DNA from: Strongylocentrotus purpuratus
Taxonomy: Eukaryota > Echinodermata > Echinoidea > Camarodonta > Strongylocentrotidae
Assembly: GCF_000002235.5 (NCBI RefSeq)
Contig: NW_022145597.1
Coordinates: 28,350,423 to 28,414,422, forward strand
Length of the DNA: 64,000 nucleotides
Reading direction: 5' to 3'
Shown: in pieces, positions 45,733 through 57,321 of the stretch
Position numbering within the stretch: the stretch's first letter is position 1
How the letters are laid out: each line of letters begins with the position of its first letter
Made by a program: the position numbers and the translations under genes
Notes under the pieces: generated by a model
Seen by the model: only the letters and a program-made list of their open reading frames with translations
What the model was told of the DNA's origin: nothing
Databases searched by the model: none

Positions 45733-45980
45733 ATTGTTCATTGAATATCAGTGCTAGAACCAAAGTCCTCTGTGGGCTCTTTTTTTTTTGGGGGGGGGGA
45801 TATTTGATGTTGTTGAACATTGAATAAATTACTTTAAGGGAAAATTCATGATTTAAAACAGGGCTGGGCACTAAAAGGCGCCCAAGACACATGGGCGTCC
45901 AAATCTATGTGTGGATCCCAAAAATTTCAGGATTTCCACATTTTCAGTCCAGACCCCCAATGAAAAAAGGGGAGCCCTTC
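45733..45980. other. Intronic DNA with T- and G-runs
   Basis: A short T-run/G-run at 45780-45799 and no other feature. Confidence 0.4.
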
Positions 45981-46624
45981 TTTAAAGGCCCGGTCACACA
46001 GCCTTTCGCGTCTGTATCGCGGGTAAAATTTCGCGATTTTTTTTTTTTTGCCCGCGGTTGCCCGTGGTGGAAAATGTGCAAAATTGGCTTACCCGCGGTT
46101 TACCCGTGGTATGCCCGCGGAACAGACGCCGGCGACTGTTCCGCGTCCTTATCGCGGGTGAAGCGCGGCGGTACCGCGGCCGACCACGCTTACACGCGGT
46201 ACACACGCTAATGCATGTGATAACAACGCGGTACAGACGCGGAACAAACGTGCTATGACCGTGCTCCACCCGCGATTACCCGCTAAAATTTCGCGTCCAA
46301 TTCCGCGTGTAACCACGTCTTAACCGCGGCCGTAGCACGTCCTAGCACGTTCGTTCCGCGTCTGTACCGCGTCTTTACCGCGTGTGTACCACGTGTACCG
46401 CCCGCGATTACCCGCGGTCTAAATTTTTGGGCAGCCCAAAACTTTTTCGAGCGGCCAACCGCGTGTGAATTTCTTACCGCGTGTAACGACGGGTAAAGTA
46501 CGGCTGTATCGCGTCTTTATCGCGACCTCAAAGCGTCCAACAGCGTCTGCTTCACGGGCAGAAATTTGTGGCCGTGATTCGGCCGCGATACGCCCGTGGA
46601 GGGCTGTGTGACCGGGCCTTTAAA
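45981..46624. mobile_element. CpG-dense element with perfect 23-bp TIRs in TTAA context
   Basis: TTTAAAGGCCCGGTCACACA+GCC at 45981-46003 is exactly inverted at 46602-46624. If TTAA is the target duplication, the element runs AGGCCCGG...CCGGGCCT between two TTAA copies, as in piggyBac-type insertions. The interior is full of CGCG words (CCGCGGTTTACCCG, ACCGCGTCTGTACCGCG-like runs) in many imperfect short repeats. No transposase; short frames on both strands are repeat by-products. Perfect ends and abundant CpG suggest recent arrival. Confidence 0.8.
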
Positions 46625-47695
46625 CATAAAACTTTCCCTGCATAGAACCTATCCTACAGGTATCTGTTCAGGACATCAATTTCTACAGTAATAAACCAGT
46701 ATAATTCAATAATGTAACGTTGTGTCAATTGGATTGAGTTATTTTTTGGCATGATGCTATGCCCAAGCTGAACTGCATTTCAAGGATCCAGACAAAAAAG
46801 TCTCTACTTTTACAGTAATATGGGTAAAAAATCATGGTTTCTGATCAAGAAATAGCCTTCATGTCTCCAAGCTTTCACAAAATAATATTTGAATTAGCAA
46901 TTCTTTGAAACAACTCTTGGGTGTTTTATTTTCTTGAGAATTAAGTTAGGTAAGATAAGTGAAATTCTGATTGACCAATTAGATGTGTAGCAATGAGTTA
47001 TTGAAAAGGCCATGGAGTCACTTTTTGTTTTGTTACTGTACATATGTTGTGTAATTCTAATTGTTCATAATCATACACCCAAATTTAACACTTCAAATCT
47101 ATTAAAAAAGTTAAATGAAAACTGTTGATTATACCTTCAATACAACTGACTTTAATGGACAATAGAAATAAGACATTCTGACTCTGAATGGAGAATAGTC
47201 GATGATTGCAGTTTTACAAATGTACTTATTTGTCATGTTTTAGGGCTATTTCCCATTTTATTTTCCTTCTTGATAATCAAAACCTAGAACATGGGACTCG
47301 ATAATGTCATGACCTTTTGGATTTAATCCCCCCAGCGTTCCTCTGATATTAATCATCCTGTGTGTCTCTTCCTCTGTTGACTTAGATGGCTGTGCATCAT
47401 TTAATATGAGTTTAGCATTTGTATGAGGGTGTAGAGCCTGAGAGAGCAGAAGATGAGTTTTTTTAAATTCTGTGAGAGAGCTTTAAACTAGCAAATTTTA
47501 GACTTTTTTGATGTATTACTGTGATTTAAATCTTTATTTGAGTGTCTGAAAACCTGAAGTCAGGAAAATCATTCAGAGAAGGACCCATTTTATAATTCCT
47601 CCCCCCCCCCCCCCGATATAACACATTTGAAGACACTATACAACAGATTTGCCAGCGTACTACGCTGCACCCCGACCCAGCTGTTTGTAATATTT
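46625..47695. other. Intronic DNA, no feature seen
   Basis: AT-rich. A C-run is at about 47600-47613. Confidence 0.4.
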
Positions 47696-47830
47696 TCTTC
47701 TTCAAGTTCCTTTATCTTGGTCTCCATCTTTCTCCCTCTTCTCTTTCATCTTACTTTCTTTCTCTCTCTTCTTACTTTCTTTCTCTCTCTTCTTACTTTC
47801 TTTCTCTCTCTCTCTCTCTCTCTTTATCTG
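47696..47830 (+). repeat. CT-rich tract with TCTTACTTTCTTTCTCTC units
   Basis: CTTACTTTCTTTCTCTCTCTT repeats about three times (47750-47805), then a (CT)n run. Confidence 0.9.
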
Positions 47831-48208
47831 CCCTCCATCTTCCTTTTCCCCTTTGATTTGGTCTTGTAATGTTGCCTAGCTAGCCTAGCTCCTACACCAT
47901 TCCCATACATAACTCTGTAGTCGGTGAGACAATCTCTCGTAAGTGCACCGTCCATCCTAATTCATCAATGGTAAACACTATTTGCGCATCTGTATCAACA
48001 CAAGCCAATGACCGCACAATTAAAATAGAATAACGATACCCCCATATGATCAATAACACAGCATGTCATCAACTCGCAGGGTTCAGATGAAACTATATCA
48101 AGTGGTATGTGGAAGCTATGCTGATGACAGTCTCTGATCATATAATGCAAACACTTGATGGTATTGATCATCCTTTGGTAGGGTTGTATGATAGAGCAAT
48201 TAGGTAAT
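47831..48208. other. Intronic DNA, no feature seen
   Basis: No gene or repeat supported apart from the palindrome that follows. Confidence 0.4.
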
Positions 48209-48315
48209 TGATCAGGGGTGTCCATCGGTTGGGTGGTGTCTGAATGAACCACCCAACCGATGGACACCCCTGATCATCGGTTGGGTGGTTCATTGGGTGG
48301 TGTCTGAATGAACCA
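48209..48315. repeat. Perfect 29-bp palindrome with 10-base loop, plus direct re-copy
   Basis: Arms 48209-48237 and 48248-48276 are exact reverse complements (TGATCAGGGGTGTCCATCGG inwards) around GTCTGAATGA. Immediately after, TCGGTTGGGTGGTTCATTGGGTGGTGTCTGAATGAACC repeats the arm and loop in direct order. The pattern is that of a template-switch or local inversion-duplication event. Confidence 0.95.
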
Positions 48316-49070
48316 GTAAGATACATGTCCGCTCTGTATGTGTTTCAAGGGTTCTTTTACACTGCTATGTACAAAGCAATATGTAATAATGTGTTCATTT
48401 ATACTTTATCAATCCTTTGATGATTAAGGCAATTATACTTCATTCTCATTTCTGTACCCTTTACCAGTAATGATTGAAGTACTTGCTCATTTCATAAACT
48501 GTACGTTTCTTTTTATTTGGTGCCTCATTAATCGAATATGGCTGCAGATTATCCACAACAACAGAGTCCTAATGATCACCTGCAGAGCTAAATGATCTGA
48601 TATTAAGTCAAGTTCTAATTCATCAATTTTTACGCCAGTATTATATCTTTGGAACATCTGCTTCACATTTTGCAGTTAACTCTGATGTCCATTTTTACTA
48701 TTGTGAATAAGTTTAGTCCAACACCCCCTCCCCCCCCCCCCCAATCCACTTGAATTAGTTTAGAAATTCATCTGTCTCATTACCATGACATGAAGCATTG
48801 GTAGGTTAATGGGGGGGGGGGGTAGGGGCATTGGTGTGACATCTCTCACTACTATTATTGTGACAAATTTAAGTAGACACTTTGACAACATGCTACACAT
48901 TTATTTTAAAAAATTGGTTTGACAAGGCCCCCCCCCCCTCCCCATTTTAAAACATTGTAGCCACGCATGCCCCTGCCTCATTATGAAGTGTTGGTAGATT
49001 ATAGAACATCGATTTTTGTCTCTGATCCCAGCAATCTCCTAGGTAATCTCCAGGTAATTAAGTAATTGAT
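48316..49070. other. Intronic DNA with G/C homopolymers
   Basis: C-runs near 48726-48743 and 48928, a G-run near 48811. No gene seen. Confidence 0.45.
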
Positions 49071-49091
49071 ATCTCTGTCTCTATCTCTCTC

Positions 49092-49124
<33 letters not shown>

Positions 49125-49206
49125 GTCTGTCTCTCTCTCTCTCCCGCTTTCTCTCTCCCCCCTCTCTCTCTCTCTCTCTCTCTCTATCTATGTGTGTCTC
49201 TCTGTC

Positions 49207-49250
<44 letters not shown>

Positions 49251-49290
49251 CCCTCCCCCCCCCCCCCTCTCTCTCTCACTCTCTCTGTCC
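49071..49290 (+). repeat. (CT)n tract with TCTG and C-run interruptions
   Basis: About 220 bases of CT repeat with a C-run at 49255-49266. Confidence 0.95.
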
Positions 49291-49312
49291 ACGAATCGAC
49301 CCATGTAGTACT

Positions 49313-49396
49313 TGTATGTAATTCTGTTGAGAGCCAGAAGGGTATTAACTCGATGTTGAACTAAATGAGTTGACGTCTTTTTGGCTCCAAATGGAC
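49313..49396. repeat. Hairpin-family copy
   Basis: CTGTTGAGAGCCAGAAGGGT, ATTAACTCGATG, and AATGAGTTGACGTCTTTTTGGCTCC form the stem. Confidence 0.8.
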
Positions 49397-49448
49397 CAAG
49401 AGTTCATCTGATCGAAAGTGCATGCACGACAGGTGGTTGGCTGGACTG

Positions 49449-49533
49449 CCATCTCTTGAGAGTTAGAAGGGGGTTAACTCATATACTTTCACAAAGAGTT
49501 AACCCCTGTCTGGCTCTCAACAGACAATATACC
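49449..49533. repeat. Hairpin-family copy, about 50 bases from the previous one
   Basis: TTGAGAGTTAGAAGGGGGTT, AACTCATATACTTTCACAAAG, AGTTAACCCCTGTCTGGCTC and TCAACAGACAATATACC. Outer right flank is well kept. Confidence 0.85.
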
Positions 49534-49554
49534 ATGATGAGTTTTGCATTGAAA

Positions 49555-49735
49555 AGGGGATGGCAAGAGAGAAAGGGAGTGGCAGGGAAGGAGGTGAAGG
49601 AAAGGAGCATGAGGGAGAGGGAGACGGAGGGGTGGATGGATTGGGTGGGGGAGGGAGGATGAGATAGCAAGAGAAAGAGAGAGATAGAGAGAGGAAAAGG
49701 AAGGAGGGAGAGAGAGAAAGATGCACAAAGAGAAA
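49555..49735 (+). repeat. Purine-rich (GA/GGGA) tract
   Basis: GAGAGGGAGACGGAGG-type sequence; explains Ser/Pro/Leu minus-strand frames. Confidence 0.85.
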
Positions 49736-50179
49736 CAAAGACAATTTATGAAAGATTTTAATACAATATTGCTGTTTTACAAGAGATATATTATGTTCTT
49801 AATATATCAAAATGCACTGAGATAAAACATGAGATAAACCACCTCAGTCAGCTGTGATAATTAAACCAAAAATGAATTTAATGTATGAGCAGAATCATTT
49901 CTCAATTATAGACACCAATGCATGAAAAACCCTTTATGAATTAATAAAGAATGTCTACAGTCTCCCTCCATCCTCCATCTATTGGGAAAGATGAATGAAG
50001 GTTTCTTCAGAAATGAAGAGATTATCCCTTCAGGGGGCAAGAACCTATCCAGACAGGCCTCCAGGCAACTAAGCTCACCTCCATGGTGATACATGGAGGC
50101 CCCTTCGGGCTGTCTAGTTTATTGGATATGTCCTTGGTGTTTGAAGGAACCGGCATGGCATAAGCTTCTCGGGGAGGGT
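49736..50179. other. Intronic DNA, no feature seen
   Basis: AT-rich then balanced sequence. The minus frame 49906-50094 lacks recognisable features. Confidence 0.35.
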
Positions 50180-50420
50180 GGGGCAGTTGAGGATATGAGT
50201 ATGAGCAGACGCTAGTTTGCGCATAGTGAGTAACATCATGTCTGAACTAAGAGACTTTGCCAACTGTATGGTCTAGTGCACCCCATAGGCTTTGTACTTA
50301 GACACATCCAGAGACTGACAGTGCTAGGCTCTGTTCAAGACTTGATGGGATTTTGTTAAGTTTCAAATTAAGAGTCTGCTTCTGCAGACTAAGCAGATGG
50401 TGGTTGGCAAGTCCCAACCC
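50180..50420 (+). repeat. Interspersed repeat (AGAGACTGACAG...GCTCTGTTCAAG type), copy 1
   Basis: TTTGCGCATAGTGAGTAACA, CCAGAGACTGACAGTGCTAG, GCTCTGTTCAAGACTTGATG and AGTCTGCTTCTGCAGACTAA have ordered counterparts at 61575-61880 and 63618-63870. Confidence 0.7.
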
Positions 50421-50844
50421 CTGTAAGTGGTAGGTCTGATGTACCTTTGCATTAGACTATCACCTACATCATCCATGCACTCTCGCAGCAAACATCATCA
50501 AGCTCATGTAGTCTTGCTACCATGCAGACTCGCTTAATTACCATATACCCTTTCTGAGTAAATTAAGTCTCCATTTCCAGACTAAGCCTTACCCACTGTT
50601 CAAATATGGATTCATGTATTCAGTTACAAAGATGAAGAGAAGGCTGGAGGGCATCTAATGTAGCGTTATTGTCTGGGATGTGATGTGCGACCCGTGACGA
50701 TGGACAAATTCATATTTGGTTGCATGATGAATCACAATGAAGGATTAAAAGAACAAGTAAAGATGGCTGAAGATTGTCTTGTGATACCTGTAGGGGAATG
50801 ACCAAGGAATGCTGTCTAGCTTGCTAACATCAGATATCCATATT
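50421..50844. other. Intronic DNA, no feature seen
   Basis: No gene or repeat supported. Confidence 0.35.
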
Positions 50845-50926
50845 TTGTATATTGATAGCCAAAAGGGTTTCTCTATGTTCAACTATATGAGTTAATCAAT
50901 ACCGTTCTGGCTCCAGACATATCATT
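50845..50926. repeat. Hairpin-family copy (diverged left arm)
   Basis: TATTGATAGCCAAAAGGGTT faces ATGAGTTAATCAATACCGTTCTGGCTCC. Confidence 0.65.
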
Positions 50927-53736
50927 TTAGGTTCTGATGTAAGGATTTTTGTTGTTGGATATAGTCCTACAATTATATAGATGTATGACCATAAATTAAA
51001 CAGTAGACATTTTCTGCATCTATTAGTCTTCGAGTCATAAAGAAGTATGGCACATAGGTCAAGACTCTATGAAAACTTAAAAGATATGACAAGTTTGAAT
51101 TCTCAACATTTATTTCATGATCAACATCAGAAACTACAGATAAAATTTTCACAATATTGACCCCAGAAGCATCGGGATTCTTAAAAATCACAAGATCAGG
51201 CCTACATGACTTTGTATTTAATTCATATATCAATGGTGGATTTAGCTAATTCCTCCTTATGAATTATGTTAGAAATTGTTATTATTGTTATTTTGTAAGG
51301 TGGGAGAGATAGGGGAGAGAGGGGGAGCGCGGGCACGAGAGACATAGAGACAAAATATTGGGGGAGGAGTAAATATAGACTTGTTGAAAGAGAGTAGGGG
51401 TCAGTCAATCATCTCGCTGATCAATACAAAAATGATAGTATTATTTCAACATCATGTGTTATTTTTTAGCCAGATGTTTTTTTTTTTAAAGCATCAGATG
51501 CACGTTCCTCCTTCATGCTGCCTGCTGTTCTATGTATGATGGGAAGATGATGTGGTATTGTCACTGATTGTAATAGGACCTGACACTTCTATCACCGCCC
51601 TGGGGTACCTCCCCTTGACCTCATTTGACTCTTGACCTCATCTGACCCTAGACTGTGCTCTAGGTTAATGATTCAGACCCGTATTACTTTCTCCACATGC
51701 TTATGCTTGCAATAATTGGTAAATAATGCCATATGATTTGTGAAGGTCATTGGTATATAGGCCTTTGTATAATTGATATGTTAGAAGCAAGTTTACATCC
51801 CAATGAATAAAACTACCCAGGGGCATTACGCAGGGGGGGGGGGGGGTTAAAGAAAAAATGGCATTGTCTCAGAAAAGTTCTGTTGGTAAAATTAATTTGT
51901 AATTTTCAAAAGCTTTTTCTTCATCATTGAATCGTATTAAGTGATGACCCTTTGTTTAATGGAAAATTTTCATCTAACTTGTCAAAATTGTTTCCCTACA
52001 TAGTCTCTGACAAGGTGGCCCAAATGGCATTGCAACTGTACATTCATTTGATCACCAATTCTGAGTTGAAAGTGATGCAACATGTTTGTATTTCAAGACT
52101 AGTTGTTTGCTACAGTACATATGCTCTCCAACCAGTTTCCTAGGTAGAACTATATTGAGATCATCGTAGCATTATTTGTCTTCTTGTGGGTGGATGCATG
52201 AAGTATCTTCTACAAATTTGTTCACTCCTGATGTATAGTAGTACATGCTTGTACCACAATGTACATGTAACTCCATGGCATTATGTGGCACCTTTTACAC
52301 TTGGTACTCTGTAATTTGACTCTATTTTGAAAAGGTAAGTTCTTTCTTATGCTAGCACATGTTTGTTTACAAAGATGCATATTTTATTGTAGTTTACATC
52401 ATGCATCATAACTGTTGTTTGCTGGTCAGATAAAGTGGTGAATTTTATGTACTTTTTTCGAACAAGATCTTGTATGTTTGGTGTCCATTTGTTTACTTTT
52501 AAATTGTTCAGGTAGCCTAATGAAGAATTAATGCTTGAGGTTTAAATAAAACTGTCTATTAAAGATGAGTCTAGAAGGAAATTAGCTTGTTTGAAGTCTG
52601 TTTACTCCTGAGGCCATATTTCTAGCTCATTAGTTTTCAGTTTTCTTAGACTTATCAATTATATGTTATATGACTGATCATCCCTGTCAACTAATGTCAA
52701 AGGTCACTGTCTGGTATGGGTCAGTCTTTAATAAAAATGACATTTGTTGACAGCTAGGTGATCAGAGGAGCCAGATGCAATCTCAGCGGAACAACCGTCG
52801 ATATCAGAGACTGAAGCTTTCGGTCTCGGCAAAACCTAACCAACTAGAAAATCATTTATAGGCTGGATTAACACTGCCAGCAAAGATCCTCTGTTTTTCT
52901 CACATTCCGATCTTTCGTCGGAAATAGTTAAGGAACTACCCATAAACACAACAACAACAAAACAAATATTTTAAAAACACTTAGGGTGTGTGTTTTTTAA
53001 GCCACATTTTTTTTCCATATACATTTGCTTGCCGAAAAGTCAGAAGACAGTCACTAATCACTCAATAAATTTTTCAATAGATAATAATGATGATGATGAT
53101 GATTTTACTTAAAATAATAAATTTGCTTATAAATGAAAAATAATTTCTCAATCATTAAAGCCTTTAAAAATAGGATTTTGCACAGTTCATGCCAGAAGAA
53201 AACTCTTCTTATGATTGTACTTTAAAAGCAGATACTTGGGACGACATAGTGAAGTTTAATTAAGGCTTGATCAGTCGTTTTCTCCAAGTTGTGACACATG
53301 CATTGATTGGTATGCAGTGTGACGAGAAATCTGATCCAGCCCCATATAGCCGGCTAACTTCAGCCAGGAATACTAATCGTCTTCCATCCGGGCAAACATG
53401 CTAGTAAGGTTTGGTCAGATGTGCTTGTGGAACAGTCTTCCTCAGTATCTTTGCTATTGTTTGATACCTGCTATCCACTTTCAGAACCCATCTAAAGACA
53501 AATTTTCCATGTTGTTTACAACTAGCCACTTCCCCAGTCTTTCCAAGATGAATCAAGCTTATTCTATTTTTTCGGTCTCATCAACAACTTTGATTAGGCA
53601 ACTAGACGATAGCTCTGTGCAGATTCCTGGGTTGGATGTGGCAGGTTAGGGGCAATATACCCCCCTCCCCTTTATTTGGTAACACTGAAGTAAGCCCCCT
53701 CTCCACTTTCTGTATAAATGCCTGTGTAGCCCCATT
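50927..53736. other. Intronic DNA, no gene accepted
   Basis: Contains a G-run at about 51834-51846, a T-run at 51478 and GATGATGATGATGAT near 53089. A segment at 52749-52850 follows a TTTGTTGACAG acceptor-like sequence but has no donor and no recognised peptide. The plus frame 53398-53649 is unsupported. Confidence 0.35.
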
Positions 53737-54033
53737 GTAGAGGTGTCGTGGTCGAGTGGATACGTCGACGGACTGTCGATCTTGTGGTCCGTGGTTCGAG
53801 TCCCGCCACGGCACTAATGTCCTTTGGCAAGACATTGATCTACATTTGCCACACTCAACCCAGGTGATGTAAATGGGTACCTGGCAGGAATTAATTCCTT
53901 GAAATGCTAATGCGCCGCAGTGGCTGCCTTGCTAAAGCCAGGGTAATAATCCGGGCAGCGCCAGGAGCGTCACAACGTGACGGACATGTGCGCTATATAA
54001 GAAGCCACCATTATTATTATTATTATTATTATT
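53737..54033 (+). repeat. Full-length tRNA-derived SINE with (ATT)n tail
   Basis: The tRNA-like head has A box GTGGTCGAGTGGATACG and a perfect B box GGTTCGAGTCC about 40 bases on. The body contains CTAATGTCCTTTGGCAAGAC, CATTTGCCACACTCAACCCA and GTGCGCTATATAAGAAGCCA, ending in (ATT)n at 54009-54033. Transcription would be by Pol III from the internal boxes; spread depends on a partner LINE. Shortened relatives are at 12705 and 17693. The intact boxes suggest a fairly young copy. Confidence 0.92.
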
Positions 54034-54045
54034 GATCTTCCTTCC

Positions 54046-54073
54046 GGGGGGGGGGGGGGGGGGGGGGGGGGGG
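54046..54073 (+). repeat. 28-base poly-G run
   Basis: Uninterrupted G, the longest homopolymer in the window, 12 bases after the SINE tail. Confidence 0.95.
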
Positions 54074-54229
54074 CAAGGGAAATTATTTACCTGGCCATAG
54101 ACCCAGTGCAAGTTTTTCCTGGGCTTTTCACTAAAAATATATAGGGGAGGACTACTCTGGGCTAGATGTGCCACTGAACAATTACTTTCTCATCATGTCG
54201 TGATGTTCAAGGAATAAAAACATATGATA

Positions 54230-54560
54230 TTGAGAGTGAGAGAGAGAGTGTGAGTGAGGGAGAGAGAGAGGAAGAGAGAGGGAGAGAGAGAAAGAGAGAG
54301 AGGGAGAGAGGGAAAGAGAGAGAGATTAGGGGGGAGGGAGGGAGACGGGTAGAGTGAATAAAGATCAATAACTCGACGAAAGAGAGAGGGATAGTAAAAA
54401 AAAAATAATGAAAAGTTTAATTAGAAAGACAAAGAAAAGGCGGAGTCGGTCCTTCATAGATGAAGACTTTTTTTAGCAGTGAGAGTATTGAGCACTGAAA
54501 AGGATAAAGGAAGGAAAGAGGAGAAGAGAGGGAGAGAGAGAGAGAGAGAGAGAGAAAGAA
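54230..54560 (+). repeat. (GA)n-rich tracts
   Basis: GAGAGAGAGTGTGAGTGAGG and GAGAGGGAGAGAG at 54231-54326; a second pure GA run at 54530-54556. Confidence 0.9.
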
Positions 54561-55454
54561 AGGGGGATATCTAGAGTAGATGTGGACTTGTTCTTAAAGC
54601 AATGAGTCTGGTGATCAGAAAAAAATAATACATTGGACAGTTATAGTTATCATGCAACGTCTATTGTTATTATATGGGACTACTACATGCTTGTATGCTT
54701 GTATTTAATAGTCATGACGTCATCGTTCTTGCCATTTGCGCGTAAATGCACTCCTTTTAAGACTTTTTTCTCAATTTTGGATTGGAATTATTAATGTAAA
54801 GCCCATCACATCTAGACGACGATTCCATGATAACATGTTACTCCTTACTGTGCATTTTTCTTTCTCGTGATTATGGAGGGGAATATTTAGCATAAAAACC
54901 CGTTACATCAAGTTATATCCATGAAAATGTTTCATTTTGATTTTTTTTTTGTCTCTTTGATGGATGCAAATTGTTTGCGAAAAACCCTCTACATCAAGTC
55001 AATTCCATGAAGATATGTTCTTTTAAAAAATCTTTTGTCTCGATTATGGATTGGGGATGTTAGCGTAAAACCTCTTACATTGATTTTTTGTCCCAAAGGA
55101 TTTGAATCGGATACGGGCACTGGAGGAAAAGCCATGAATGCTGATTATTGTTGTGTTTTGATAACGTGGTAGTGGTTACATAAACACTCGTCATATGAGA
55201 GTGTGAGCATGTTTGTGGATATTCATGATGCAAGTTCAACATCCGCAAGGTTATCGGAGCGTCAGAGCCAAGATTGCTCTGCCACTCAATGGGTTTCACC
55301 ATTTTATAAGAATATTATAAATCGAGCTCTGAAGCTCTAATATGCTTTCAGGCGGCAGATTTAGAAATTTAGAAAATGGCATACAATGTCTCCAGTAACC
55401 TTTGCTGGGCTTTATTTTGTCAGATAAAAAGCCTTAGAGTTACAGTTGTAATGA
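54561..55454. other. Intronic DNA with a weak decayed repeat
   Basis: The phrases TTGGATTGGAATTATTAATG, AAAGCCCATCACATCTAGAC / AAAAACCCTCTACATCAAGTC / AAAACCTCTTACATTG recur near 54786-54810, 54899, 54980 and 55065, suggesting an old tandem array of about 85 bp. No gene. Confidence 0.45.
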
Positions 55455-55735
55455 AGGAGAAATGTAAGATGGGAAATTAAGAGGAGAAAAGATGGAGAAG
55501 GAAGAACAGAAAACAGGAGAATACTAATACTAAAACCAAAAGAAGAAGCAGAGAAAAAATATAACAAGAGGAAGGAGAAAAAGAAGGAGAAGAAGGAGGA
55601 GAAAAAGAAGGAGGAGGAAGAGAAGAAGAAGAAGAAGGGAGAAGTAAAGAAGAAGTAAAGAAGAAGGAGAGGAAGAGGAAGAGGAAGAAGAAGAAAGAGA
55701 TCGAGCAACAGCAAACCACAAGAAGAAGAAGTAGC
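55455..55735 (+). repeat. Polypurine tract (GAA/GGA)n
   Basis: About 280 bases of almost pure A/G with GAAGAAGG words. The Leu/Phe/Ser minus-strand frames derive from it. Confidence 0.95.
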
Positions 55736-57060
55736 TATCGCTGAGGCAATAATCTCATCTAGCGGTCATCACTCGAACGTAAGAGCGTCCATCGAGGGGA
55801 CTGGGACGAATAGCTCAGCTAGCAAACATGAGATGGCCAATCTATAGTAACCCTCTGGAATCAGGATACGATTTCAAGACAGAGCCCTTCAAGTGTCAAG
55901 TTCTGCCTATCTCTGCCTTTTTACTGCCGGCACATACGTAATCCTTACGCTCTCTAAACCTGACAAAGGAAACACATGAAAAGGATATCTGACATTCCGC
56001 TAAACACTTCCTAGTAGAGAATGTTATAAGATTTCACTAACGTTAAAATGATCAACTATTATTATAAAAATCACTGCTTTTTTGTAATTTTAGATTGATA
56101 TGCAATTATCGCATTTTGTTACGAGTACTTGTTTTTTCAAAAGCACACAATCACATTGTGGACAAACATACCATCATACTAAACATAATATCAAATGTAG
56201 AAATTTGCTTACTTGAAATATTGAAAATATATAAGCAAAGACTTTTACTTTGATTTAACTATTCATTCTAATCTTGTCTTAAACTCTTTGTAATAGAGTT
56301 TGCTCAATACAAGATGATGAGCATGCAAAATTGCAAATGGTGTAATAAAAACAATATTTAAAACATAAAGTTGATAAGATTATGATATTATTAGGAATGG
56401 CAGGCGGCCAACAATTATTAAAATGACTTGTACTTTTCTGCAATTTATGGTACCCCCAAGAGCTCAGCTGGATACAGGTGACAGCATAAACATTTTGGAG
56501 CTCTTGTGGAACAGCCTTGAGATAACAGCTAGTACCATGCAACAACAAAATGAAGATAACACAGCATGTGGGAGAGAAGATGTGTGTAATTTGTCACAGT
56601 TGAAACGGGGACAGACATATCTGTCAAATACAGAGGTCAGATATTTCTGCATTGTGGTCAGGAAACACAAGAAACAACAGTTAGGTGAACAACAGTAAGA
56701 GAAAAATTGACCTCACTGCAATCAAGTGGAAATATGAATATTACTGATCAGGTTATTCGTAACTTTACGCACAACTTTATGCAACGCCCCCCTGGTTATA
56801 TACAATCAAATCAAGTCTGTGATATACTTCTACCACCCCCGCCACTAACAGTGCCGTTGATGCTACTTCTGCTGCTGCTTCGACTTCCACGTCTGCTTCT
56901 TCAGCAAAGATTCTAAGCTTTCCAAAATACAATGACCATTTTTAATCAGAACTTGAAATATTCAAAACTTATCAAAGGTCTGCAGAGAAGCATTTACCTG
57001 GTTTAATTTTGGCATATTGTCTTAGAAATTCTTGTGGTGTTTATAAATGAATCTATTCTC
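55736..57060. other. Intronic DNA with two weak items
   Basis: 55805-55890 has GAATAGCTCAGCTAGCAAAC and ATACGATTTCAAGACAG, faintly like tRNA A and B boxes, possibly an old SINE head. 56754-56792 (CGTAACTTTACGCACAACTT, TATGCAACGCCCCCC) resembles the right end of the element at 61229-61552. The 91-codon plus frame 56423-56698 has no domain I recognise. Confidence 0.3.
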
Positions 57061-57065
57061 TTTCT

Positions 57066-57103
57066 CCCCCCCCCCCCCCCCCTCTCTCTCTCTCTCTCTA
57101 GAG

Positions 57104-57134
<31 letters not shown>
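57066..57134 (+). repeat. Poly-C and (CT)n tract upstream of the IQ exon
   Basis: A C-run of about 16 followed by two CT runs split by TAGAG, ending about 190 bases before the exon. Confidence 0.9.
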
Positions 57135-57136
<2 letters not shown>

Positions 57137-57321
57137 ATTTAACGATTTTGTCTCAGCTTTTCCAACAAAGCTACACTAGTTGTCTGGAATTGAAAGTGAT
57201 TTAAGAGAGAATAAAGATTTCTTAAGAGAGAGAATAAATTTGTGTAACATGGATGTTCTTTCTTGTTTGATTGATCATTTTGTTTTAATATTATCTTCCA
57301 TCTCTTTTTTCAAACTTACAG

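Larger units (their letters stand above)
30196..57321 (+). other. Putative 27-kb intron of the IQ-motif gene
   Basis: This interval separates the two phase-compatible exons, beginning GTGAGT and ending TTACAG. Within it I saw no further segment combining a good acceptor, a good donor and a protein-like reading. It is packed with simple repeats, foldback elements, a SINE, two decayed tandem arrays and a 7SL-like sequence, all listed separately. Calling it a single intron is an inference from the two exons. Confidence 0.45.

Noticed and set aside
52749-52860. Acceptor-like TTTGTTGACAG followed by a codon-like stretch
   Set aside because: No donor found at the end of the open stretch and the peptide resembles nothing known.
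55805-55890. Intact tRNA gene
   Set aside because: The A- and B-box resemblance is weak and no cloverleaf with paired acceptor stem can be drawn.
56423-56698. 91-codon frame of balanced composition (possible exon)
   Set aside because: No recognisable peptide motif, and the acceptor/donor pairing inside it is ambiguous. Not in phase evidence with the IQ exon.
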